Source of the DNA: an uncultured Verrucomicrobiae bacterium | GTDB lineage: Bacteria; Verrucomicrobiota; Verrucomicrobiia; Verrucomicrobiales; DEV007 | NCBI GenBank assembly: GCA_937898895.1 | Contig: CALDKL010000801.1 | Span: 1 to 5,945 of the forward strand | DNA length: 5,945 nt | Reading direction: 5' to 3' | Part shown: in pieces, positions 1 through 5,945 of the stretch | How positions within the stretch are numbered: position 1 is the first letter of the stretch | Layout: each line of letters starts with the position of its first letter | The notes under the pieces: generated by a model | What the model was told of the DNA's origin: nothing | Database searches by the model: none | Seen by the model: the letters and a program-made list of their open reading frames with translations, nothing else | Position numbers and translations under genes: made by a program

Positions 1-2
1 AG

Positions 3-1496
3 TCCACCTTGCAGCCGGTGAAGCTCAAGTTTCTCGCCCCCTACTCCGATGCTGTGGCCACGGTCGCCAAGGACGCCGTCACCCTTTCCATTCCGAAACA
101 CGAATCCCTCACGGCCGCGCCGACCGAATTCTCGGGGGTTCTCGCCGTCGAGGTGCCTGGGAAAAAAGTCGGCTTCGCACTTTCCACAGGCGGCTTCTCG
201 GCGGCGGCCGCTCCTCCATCTGCCGATCCTGACAAAGCCCCCGCATCCGAAAGGCCGAATCCGCCGGCTTCGGGAGGCCTTCCCTTTGGCGGCGGGCTTT
301 GGGGCGTGGTCCTTGCGGCGTTTCTCGGTGGCATGATTCTGAATGTGATGCCCTGTGTCTTTCCCGTGATCTCGCTGAAGGTCATGTCGTTTGTCGGGCA
401 GGCGGGCGAGGATCGGAAGAAGGTGTTTGCCCACTCCGCCGTTTTTGCTCTCGGCGTGCTCGTCTTCTTTTGGATGCTCACGATCATGATGCTCCTCATC
501 AAATCCAGCGGCGGTGGCGAGGTCGGCTGGGGAGCCCAATTGCAATATCCCGGAGTCGTCATCGGATTGATCATCATCATGGTCCTCGTTGCGATGGGTC
601 TGTTCGGAGTCTTCGAAATCGGGGCCTCCATGACCGCAGTCGGCGGCGACCTGGCCAATCGCTCCGGCTACGCAGGCAGTTTCTGGAGCGGTGCCCTCGC
701 CGTGCTCCTCGCCACGCCCTGCACCGCTCCGCTCATGGCTCCGGCGATCGGGTTCGCCCTTTCCCAGTCTGCGCCGGTGATGTTTCTTGTTTTTACTTCC
801 CTGGGGCTGGGGCTCGCGGCTCCCTACTTCGTCTTTGCGATCTTTCCGAAACTGCTCGACGTCCTCCCTGCTCCCGGTGCATGGATGGAGAGTTTCAAAC
901 AATTCATGGGTTTCCCCATGCTCGCCGTCGTTGTCTGGCTCTCCGGAGTGCTCTCGAAGCAACTCAACACCGCCGGCCTCCAATGGGCGCTCGCGGCGGT
1001 TCTGTTGGTGGCTTTGGCAGGATGGATCCTTGGTCGCTTTGCCGGACTGGATCGCTCCGAACCGGCGCGGATGAAGGGGCGCCTCACCGCTCTGTTGATC
1101 TTCCTGGTCGCGCTCGGTCTCGCCTGGGACGCTTCGGCGAAACGGCCTCCCGCCAACTCCGTGGACATCGCCGAGGTCATTGCGAAACATCGTGCCGAAG
1201 GCAAGGCCGTCTTCGTCGATTTCACCGCCGAGTGGTGTGTCACCTGCAAGGTGAACAAGCGCGTCGCAATCAACACGAAGGAGGTGCAGGAGGCTTTCCG
1301 GGTTCACAACATTGCCTTCGTCACAGCCGACTGGACCAACGAAGATCCCAGTATCACAAAACTCCTCGCCGAATTTGGGCGAGCGGGAGTCCCGTTCTAC
1401 CTGCTCTACCCAGCCGACCCGGCGAAGCCGCCGATCCGGTTTGGGGACGGGATTCTCACGAAGGGCGCGATCCTCGAGGCGATTGAGAAACGGTAA
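3..1496 (+). CDS. dsbD: Thiol:disulfide interchange protein DsbD, C-terminal part (5' end outside window)
   Basis: Inner-membrane protein that passes electrons from cytoplasmic thioredoxin to periplasmic thiol partners such as disulfide isomerases and the cytochrome c maturation pathway. The frame is open to the left edge, so the true start and most of the N-terminal periplasmic domain are missing; the TTG at 9 is only the first possible start in view. Counting that codon as residue 1, the order is: the tail of the periplasmic domain (about 1-63), an Ala/Pro-rich linker (64-95), about eight membrane segments (97-375), and a C-terminal thioredoxin-like domain (about 385-495). The membrane domain has both redox cysteines of the family, in NVMPCVFP (Cys116) and ATPCTAP (Cys238). 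The thioredoxin domain has WCVTC (Cys410, Cys413) and a probable cis-proline in GVP (Pro462). All three redox modules therefore appear, at least in part, and the cysteines of the two visible ones are intact. It ends in TAA, 7 bp before the convergent phosphodiesterase stop. The family call is firm; the physiological partner is inferred. Confidence 0.93.
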   Translation, partial: STLQPVKLKFLAPYSDAVATVAKDAVTLSIPKHESLTAAPTEFSGVLAVEVPGKKVGFALSTGGFSAAAAPPSADPDKAPASERPNPPASGGLPFGGGLWGVVLAAFLGGMILNVMPCVFPVISLKVMSFVGQAGEDRKKVFAHSAVFALGVLVFFWMLTIMMLLIKSSGGGEVGWGAQLQYPGVVIGLIIIMVLVAMGLFGVFEIGASMTAVGGDLANRSGYAGSFWSGALAVLLATPCTAPLMAPAIGFALSQSAPVMFLVFTSLGLGLAAPYFVFAIFPKLLDVLPAPGAWMESFKQFMGFPMLAVVVWLSGVLSKQLNTAGLQWALAAVLLVALAGWILGRFAGLDRSEPARMKGRLTALLIFLVALGLAWDASAKRPPANSVDIAEVIAKHRAEGKAVFVDFTAEWCVTCKVNKRVAINTKEVQEAFRVHNIAFVTADWTNEDPSITKLLAEFGRAGVPFYLLYPADPAKPPIRFGDGILTKGAILEAIEKR

Positions 1497-1503
1497 GGAG
1501 GGA

Positions 1504-2277
1504 TCACTCCGCTTCGATGCGCTTGACGACGTTCCCGATCACATCCGGTACGTCCGTGATGATGCCGTCGGCCCCGCGTTTCAGCCAAAGAGTGGCGATG
1601 TCAGGGTCGTTGACCGTCCACAAAGCGAGCTTTGCGCCGAGAGTCCGGACTTTGGGTACGTCGGTTTCGAGAAAGTCGGTCTGCTTCCAGGCGACCCAGT
1701 CAGGTCGGAGACCGGACAGGGTCGTGTATTTCTCCTCATCGAATTCCTTGCTCCCGAGCGCACCGATCTTCACTTCCGGAATTTCCTGGCGAAGCGCCGC
1801 AAGAAACTTCCAGTCGAAGCTCTGCACGATGACCCGGTCAGTCGCGGCAAGCGAACGGATCACGCGGGCGTAGTCGGCCGCGTCGCCGGTCTTGTGTTCG
1901 ATCAGCGGGGTCGCCCCGGCATCGAGAACGAGTTTCACCGCATCCGCAAAGCGTGGCACCGCTTCGCCGATGAACGAACCCTTTGAGAACCATTTTCCCA
2001 CATCCAGTGTCTGCACCGTCGCCCAGTCGAGCGTCTCAATGGTGTCCGGCCGCCCCACGAGGCGCGAAAGTTCATCGTCGTGAAAGAGCACCATTTCTTC
2101 GTCACTCGTGGTCCGCACATCGAATTCGATCACCTTCGCGCCGAGTCGCAGAGCCTCGCGGATGGACGCGACGGTGTTTTCGGGTGCGACTGCGGAGGCT
2201 CCGCGATGGGCGATGACGAGGGGCTCGGCAATAGCAGGGAGGGCCATGAAGAGGGTGGCACAGATGAGGGTACGCAT
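1504..2277 (-). CDS. Secreted glycerophosphodiester phosphodiesterase (GDPD family)
   Basis: Predicted to hydrolyse glycerophosphodiesters, released from phospholipid head groups, to glycerol-3-phosphate and an alcohol. The product is 257 residues from the ATG at 2277-2275. That start is preferred over an in-frame ATG 28 codons upstream because it gives a signal peptide (MRTLICATLFMALPAIA, probable cleavage after A-I-A at 17) and because the upstream extension lies inside the preceding gene. GDPD signatures follow in order: HRGAS with His24 and Arg25, PENT at 32-35, the metal-binding E51-x-D53 in EFDVRTTSD, HDD at 66-68, IEHK with Glu127 and Lys129, and WTVND near the C terminus. Catalytic and metal residues all look intact. 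The length is close to the short cytoplasmic UgpQ type, but the leader suggests periplasmic action as for GlpQ, so no symbol is assigned. It is the second gene of a minus-strand pair. I see no clear Shine-Dalgarno before the ATG, so translation probably depends on the upstream gene. True substrate specificity is not visible. Confidence 0.92.
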   Translation of the reverse strand: MRTLICATLFMALPAIAEPLVIAHRGASAVAPENTVASIREALRLGAKVIEFDVRTTSDEEMVLFHDDELSRLVGRPDTIETLDWATVQTLDVGKWFSKGSFIGEAVPRFADAVKLVLDAGATPLIEHKTGDAADYARVIRSLAATDRVIVQSFDWKFLAALRQEIPEVKIGALGSKEFDEEKYTTLSGLRPDWVAWKQTDFLETDVPKVRTLGAKLALWTVNDPDIATLWLKRGADGIITDVPDVIGNVVKRIEAE

Positions 2278-2278
2278 G

Positions 2279-3208
2279 TCAGGAAAGCCGGAGGACTCGC
2301 TTTGCATTTCCGGAGAAAATTTTCTCCCTTGCCGTCGGATCGGATACGAACCTTCGGACATTTGCGATCTGGCCCGAACCCGAACACTTCTCGCCTTGTC
2401 CGAACGGGTCGGAGCAATCGGTTCCGAGCATCAGTTTGTCCTGATGGCGCAGGAGAAAAGCCGCAGCGTGTTCCGGATCGCGGTCAAAGGCGTTTTTTCC
2501 CGAGCCGGCGGAGAGGTCGCCGTAGGCATTCGGATAATCAGAGAGGTAGCGATCCGTGAGGCCTCCGGGGGTGATCGGTCCTTTCGGATACATCACCGAG
2601 GGAACGTGCTTTGCGTCGATATTGCCCCACCAGGTCTGGGCATGTCCGATGAAGTTTACTTTCGGGAACCGTTCGAGGACCTTGTGGAAGCGGTCGAACC
2701 CGAGATTGTATTTGCCTTCCTGGAAATGGAGCAGCACCGGAACCTCGTGGGCCTGCGCGACCTCATAGAGACGGATCATCGGGGCTGCGTCGACCTCGAG
2801 GGAGAATTTCGACTCACCGATTCCGATGGCTCCCCGCGCAAGCCATTTTTCGATCACGGCGACGGCATCATCCGCGTCGGGGACCTCGTTGCAGAAGTAG
2901 ACGAAGGAATCCGGATACGCCGCCGCGAACCGTGCCGCTGCCTCGGTACCGAAGACCCGTGCGGCGAGTCCATTCGACTTGCCTGCATGAGTCGAAGCCC
3001 GGGCCATTTCTGTGCCCGCCGGCAGGAGCACGGTCTTGGAAACGCCCAGGGCTTTCTGGTGGATGAGAAACTCTTCGTCGCGCCGTCCGTTGAAGTGAAT
3101 GTGCTGATGGATGTCGATGATCTCTTCGCCTGACTCCGAGGCGGTGATCCCGCCGATGCCGACCACCGTCCCTAATCCCGCCAGTTTTGTGAATTGTCTC
3201 CGGTCCAT
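2279..3208 (-). CDS. Tat-exported metal-dependent amidohydrolase (amidohydrolase 2 / TIM-barrel family)
   Basis: A 309-residue hydrolase or decarboxylase-like enzyme of the amidohydrolase superfamily; the substrate is unknown. The N terminus reads MDRRQFTKLAGLG followed by a Gly-rich hydrophobic stretch, matching a twin-arginine (Tat) signal, so it is probably exported already folded with its metal. The barrel begins with DIHQHIH, giving His34 and His36 as the usual metal-binding HxH. Further likely ligands or active-site residues are Glu132 and Lys134 in GESKF, His161 in PVLLH, His189 in FIGHA and Asp264 in LGTDCSD. This order fits the ACMSD/amidohydrolase-2 group. The C terminus (KIFSGNAKRVLRL) is also typical. 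Members include lactonases, decarboxylases and hydrolases, so no reaction is assigned. It is first of a two-gene unit: its TGA is one base before the phosphodiesterase ATG. A weak GGGAG lies 12 bases before its own ATG. It diverges from the heme-protein gene across 51 bp. Confidence 0.88.
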   Translation of the reverse strand: MDRRQFTKLAGLGTVVGIGGITASESGEEIIDIHQHIHFNGRRDEEFLIHQKALGVSKTVLLPAGTEMARASTHAGKSNGLAARVFGTEAAARFAAAYPDSFVYFCNEVPDADDAVAVIEKWLARGAIGIGESKFSLEVDAAPMIRLYEVAQAHEVPVLLHFQEGKYNLGFDRFHKVLERFPKVNFIGHAQTWWGNIDAKHVPSVMYPKGPITPGGLTDRYLSDYPNAYGDLSAGSGKNAFDRDPEHAAAFLLRHQDKLMLGTDCSDPFGQGEKCSGSGQIANVRRFVSDPTAREKIFSGNAKRVLRLS

Positions 3209-3259
3209 AATGGCTGCAAACTCCCGCCGATTATCCGAACCTATGCCGCCCCCAGCGAG
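3209..3259. promoter_or_regulatory. Divergent intergenic control region (51 bp)
   Basis: The only real gap in the window, between the ATGs of two divergent genes, so promoters for both directions must lie here or extend into the coding starts. On the minus strand, GATAAT (3235-3230) resembles a sigma-70 -10 box, but the hexamer 17 bp upstream (TCGCTG) is a poor -35 match. A weak GGGAG (3225-3221) precedes the amidohydrolase ATG. On the plus strand I see no good -10/-35 pair; the bases right before the ATG (AGCGAG) give at best a poor ribosome-binding site. No clear operator palindrome was found. The role follows from gene orientation; exact sites are not established. Confidence 0.4.
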
Positions 3260-5945
3260 ATGAAAAAACTCCTTCTTTGCGCCTCTTTTCTCGTCCTTCC
3301 ATTCTCGCTTTCCGCCCAGGCCACTCCGGTCGAACCCGAAGTCTCGGCGGACGAATTTCCCAGGGTCCCGGCGACGGAACCGGCCGACGCTCTATCCACC
3401 TTTGAGATTGCACCCGGATTTGATCTCGCCCTCGCCGCTCACGAACCGGACGTGACCGATCCGATCGCAATGACGTTCGATGAACAGGGGCGGGCCTATG
3501 TTCTCGAGATGATTGGCTACTCCGAACGACGCGACGACGCGGTCTGCCGGGTGCGCCTCCTCACCGATGCAAACCATGACGGTGTCTTTGAAAAGAGCAT
3601 CGTGTTCAAGGACAAACTGAAATGGCCCACCGCGATCATCTGTTACAAGGGCGGAGTCTTCGTCGGGGCTACGCCCGATCTCTATTACTTCAGGGACACC
3701 GATGGCGACGGGGTTTGCGACGAAGAGAAGACGATCTTTTCCGGTTTCGGCGAGGGGAATACGCGGCTCAATATGCAGGCCCTCTTCAATAGCCTGCGAT
3801 GGGGACCCGACAATCGGATCTGGGGACAGACCGCAGGCAATGGCGGGACCGTTACGAAACCCGGCGATCCAAAGTTTGCTCCCGTTGCGGTGCGCGGGGC
3901 GGATTTTTCCTTCGACCCTGAGAAACTGGATTTTCGTCAGGAGAACGGTACCGCGCAATACGGGATGAGCTTCGACTCCCTCGGTCGTCGCTACGTCTGC
4001 AGCAACTCACGCCACCTCATTTGGGTCGCATACGAGCGGGGACAGGTGAACGAGAATCCGTGGTACAGCCTGCCTTCTCCTCTCATCGACATCCCCGACG
4101 ACGGAGCGGCCGCTCCGGTCTATCGCATCAGCCCCGACGAGCCCTGGCGAATTGTGAGAACGCGCTGGCGAGTCGCCGGAGTCGTCAAGGGTTCCGTCGA
4201 AGGGGGCGGCCGGGTCTCGGGCTATTTCACCTCGGCCACGGGTGTGCATCTCTACTGGGGCGACGCTTTCCCTGCGGAGTTTCGCGACAACGTTTTTGTG
4301 GGCGATGTCGGCAGCAACCTGGTCCACCGCAAGATTCTGAAGACCCTGCCGGGATCGGTGCAGCCAGTCGGAACGCGACCGATTGCCGGAGAGAAAACCG
4401 AGTTCCTTCGCAGTCGCGACACCTGGTTCCGCCCCACCAGTTTCGCGACGGGACCTGACGGTTGCCTCTATGTCACGGACATGTACCGCGAAGTGGTCGA
4501 GCACCCCTGGTCCATCCCGGAGACGATCAAGAAACATCTCGATCTCAACAGCGGCAATGATCGGGGCCGCATCTACCGGGTCGCTCCAAAGGGGTTCCGT
4601 GCTCCCAGGATCGACGATCTCGGTGCCCTCGACGATGCTGCACTGCGGAAGTTGCTCGACCATCCCAACGACTGGCATCGCACCACCGCCCGTCGTCTTC
4701 TCTTCGAGCGGGGGCATGCGGCAGCGCCTGTGCCGGCACACGAACCCTTTCCCGCCGTGCTCGCCTCGAAATCTCCTCTGCTCGACCGGCTCGAAGCCGC
4801 CTCGGGGGATCGCTGGATGGAAGCCGCCGTGCTGAACTCGCTGCGCACCCCCGGAGATCTCGCGGCAGCGTGGAAAGCCTCGGCGAAGTTGCCCGCCGCA
4901 TTTCGCGGGCAGCTTGCGGGTATGATTGGGCGGGCCAACGACGCCGCTCTGCTCGCCTCGGTCGGAGAGGAAATGGCTTCGGGGAACCCTGACAGTACCA
5001 CCTTCTCGCTCCTTTCGGGCATCCGCGACGGGATCGCGCGGGCGAGGGGAGATTGGAAGGGATTCGCCTCCGACAAGCGATGGGATCGGATCAAGACAAA
5101 GGCCCGGGCGACCCTGGGGAATGCATCGACTCCGACCGCAGAGCGCGTTGCTGCGGTTCATTGGCTGGCGCTTCTGCCGTCTCCGGACACCCAGGACCTG
5201 TTTCGCTCCGCCCTGCGGGCGGCTTCGTCCGATCCCGCTCTCGCGGCGGCGCTTGTGGCGGGGATTTCCGATTTCGATTTCCTGATTGGGCAGTTTCCTT
5301 CTCTCGCCCCGGCGGTGCGCGAGGAAGTCGGCGGACGCCTCCTTGCCTCCGCGAAGAGTTCTTCCGCATTTCTCGAATCGGTCCGCTCGGGCAAGGTGAA
5401 TCTGGCCGATGCACCGGCGAGCATGATCGAGAATCTCCGTCGCCACCCCGATGCCGCCGTGCGGAAACTCGCCGAGGAAGTGCTGCCTCCGGTGGTGAAG
5501 CGCAGCGATGTCATTGCCCGCTACCAGCCTGCCCTCGCGAAGAAGGGCGATCCGGTGAAGGGAAAGGCAGCCTTTTTGAAAGCCTGCATTGCTTGCCACA
5601 AGTCGCACGAGGGCGAAGGGATCGTCCTTGGCCCCCCCATTGCGACTTTCGCCACCGCAGGGGCGGAAACGATCCTTGGGAATATTCTTGATCCGAACCG
5701 CGAAGTGGCACCGCAGTTTCAGGCTTACGTCTTTGAGTTCCACGACGGAACGAGCGCCACTGGCTTCATCGTCTCGGAAAACGCAACCGAGACGACTCTG
5801 CGGATGCCGGGCGGAATCGACAAGACCTTCTCCCGCAGCCAGGTCGCCTCAATGAAGGGGCTGGGCATGTCGCTGATGCCGGAAGGACTCGAAGCGACTC
5901 TTTCGATCGAGGAGATAACGGATCTGATCGCCTACCTCCTGAATC
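3260..5945 (+). CDS. PVC-type membrane-bound dehydrogenase / cytochrome c fusion protein (3' end outside window)
   Basis: A large exported redox protein, 895 codons without a stop to the window edge. The ATG at 3260 is chosen because it begins a clear signal peptide (MKKLLLCASFLVLPFSLSAQA, A-Q-A cleavage after residue 21). Residues about 45-445 form the beta-propeller of the PVC 'putative membrane-bound dehydrogenase' family: GFDLALAAHEPDVTDP, GRAYVLEM, the Asp-rich calcium-type loops at 103-111 and DTDGDGVCDE (146-155), SLRWGPDNRIWG, GPDGCLYVTDMYRE and DRGRIYRV. Residues 446-760 are Ala/Leu-rich and helical, probably HEAT-like, starting with the family-typical HPNDWHRTTARRLL. Residues 761-895 are the PVC-type heme domain: GDPVKGKAAF, CIACH (Cys776, Cys779, His780), ILDPNREVAPQFQ, and MPEGLE, whose Met873 is the probable second heme ligand, then EEITDLIAYLL. 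That ending is normally within a few residues of the family's C terminus. It probably oxidises an alcohol or sugar-like substrate in the periplasm and passes electrons to its heme; the substrate is unknown. Confidence 0.93.
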   Translation, partial: MKKLLLCASFLVLPFSLSAQATPVEPEVSADEFPRVPATEPADALSTFEIAPGFDLALAAHEPDVTDPIAMTFDEQGRAYVLEMIGYSERRDDAVCRVRLLTDANHDGVFEKSIVFKDKLKWPTAIICYKGGVFVGATPDLYYFRDTDGDGVCDEEKTIFSGFGEGNTRLNMQALFNSLRWGPDNRIWGQTAGNGGTVTKPGDPKFAPVAVRGADFSFDPEKLDFRQENGTAQYGMSFDSLGRRYVCSNSRHLIWVAYERGQVNENPWYSLPSPLIDIPDDGAAAPVYRISPDEPWRIVRTRWRVAGVVKGSVEGGGRVSGYFTSATGVHLYWGDAFPAEFRDNVFVGDVGSNLVHRKILKTLPGSVQPVGTRPIAGEKTEFLRSRDTWFRPTSFATGPDGCLYVTDMYREVVEHPWSIPETIKKHLDLNSGNDRGRIYRVAPKGFRAPRIDDLGALDDAALRKLLDHPNDWHRTTARRLLFERGHAAAPVPAHEPFPAVLASKSPLLDRLEAASGDRWMEAAVLNSLRTPGDLAAAWKASAKLPAAFRGQLAGMIGRANDAALLASVGEEMASGNPDSTTFSLLSGIRDGIARARGDWKGFASDKRWDRIKTKARATLGNASTPTAERVAAVHWLALLPSPDTQDLFRSALRAASSDPALAAALVAGISDFDFLIGQFPSLAPAVREEVGGRLLASAKSSSAFLESVRSGKVNLADAPASMIENLRRHPDAAVRKLAEEVLPPVVKRSDVIARYQPALAKKGDPVKGKAAFLKACIACHKSHEGEGIVLGPPIATFATAGAETILGNILDPNREVAPQFQAYVFEFHDGTSATGFIVSENATETTLRMPGGIDKTFSRSQVASMKGLGMSLMPEGLEATLSIEEITDLIAYLLN

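Noticed and set aside
41..658. Minus-strand open frame of 205 codons antisense to dsbD
   Set aside because: Low-complexity Pro/Thr/Ser/Ala-rich translation opposite the conserved DsbD membrane domain; no support as a gene.
299..1486. Plus-strand open frame of 395 codons overlapping dsbD
   Set aside because: Out of frame with the clear DsbD reading frame; the translation is Arg-rich with no membrane segments or motifs, so it is a GC-driven shadow.
1470..1510. Possible hairpins at the dsbD/phosphodiesterase junction (GATCCTC with GAGGGATC; GGAG with CTCC)
   Set aside because: Stems are short or bulged, lie partly in coding sequence and have no T-tract on either strand, so they do not support an intrinsic terminator.
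2278..2361. Longer N terminus for the phosphodiesterase, starting at 2361
   Set aside because: The 28 extra residues are polar and would bury the signal peptide, and the extension overlaps the end of the amidohydrolase gene. The ATG at 2277 directly follows that gene's stop.
2108..3133. Plus-strand open frame of 341 codons opposite the amidohydrolase and phosphodiesterase
   Set aside because: It crosses two well-supported minus-strand genes and shows no signal, domain or motif of its own.
3272..3280. Cysteine 7 of the heme protein's leader (LLLC) as a lipoprotein lipobox
   Set aside because: The hydrophobic stretch before Cys7 is only three residues, too short for a lipoprotein signal; a standard A-Q-A cleavage site after residue 21 fits better.
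4007..5743. Minus-strand open frame of 578 codons antisense to the heme-protein gene
   Set aside because: It lies entirely within a recognisable plus-strand coding region with conserved propeller and heme motifs. Its translation is Arg/Gly/Pro-rich without domain motifs, as expected for an antisense frame in GC-rich coding DNA.

Overview
The window is a GC-rich, gene-dense bacterial chromosomal segment with four protein genes and almost no non-coding DNA. The best taxonomic clue is the large gene at the right end. It encodes an exported beta-propeller 'membrane-bound dehydrogenase' domain, then a helical region, then a C-terminal CxxCH heme domain. This architecture is characteristic of the Planctomycetes-Verrucomicrobia (PVC) group and is often present in many copies per genome. 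With an exported Tat-type amidohydrolase, a secreted phosphodiesterase and a DsbD of the three-module type, the window most likely comes from a verrucomicrobial or related genome. This assignment is inferred from protein families; no rRNA or other phylogenetic marker is present.

Layout: (1) 3-1496, plus strand: the C-terminal part of a DsbD-type thiol:disulfide interchange protein, whose 5' end lies before the window. (2) 1504-2277, minus strand: a secreted glycerophosphodiester phosphodiesterase, converging on dsbD with 7 bp between stop codons. (3) 2279-3208, minus strand: a Tat-exported amidohydrolase of the metal-dependent TIM-barrel type. Its stop codon lies one base before the phosphodiesterase ATG, so the two are almost certainly co-transcribed, amidohydrolase first. 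(4) 3209-3259: a 51-bp divergent intergenic region that should hold the promoters of the minus-strand pair and of gene 4. (5) 3260-5945, plus strand: the PVC-type dehydrogenase/cytochrome c fusion, 895 codons open to the window edge, with its stop codon probably just outside.

All four products are predicted to be exported or membrane-located. DsbD carries reducing power from cytoplasmic thioredoxin across the inner membrane, which helps keep apo-cytochrome CxxCH cysteines reduced for heme attachment, so a link to the heme protein is plausible. The amidohydrolase and phosphodiesterase look like a two-gene unit for hydrolysing exported or environmental substrates, and the dehydrogenase may oxidise a carbohydrate-like or alcohol substrate. 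None of these substrates can be read from the sequence.

I found no tRNA, rRNA, CRISPR array, insertion sequence or clear repeat, and no convincing intrinsic terminator. I see no strong evidence of an undescribed system. The most notable items are the multidomain heme protein, the tightly coupled amidohydrolase/phosphodiesterase pair and the compact divergent control region between them.
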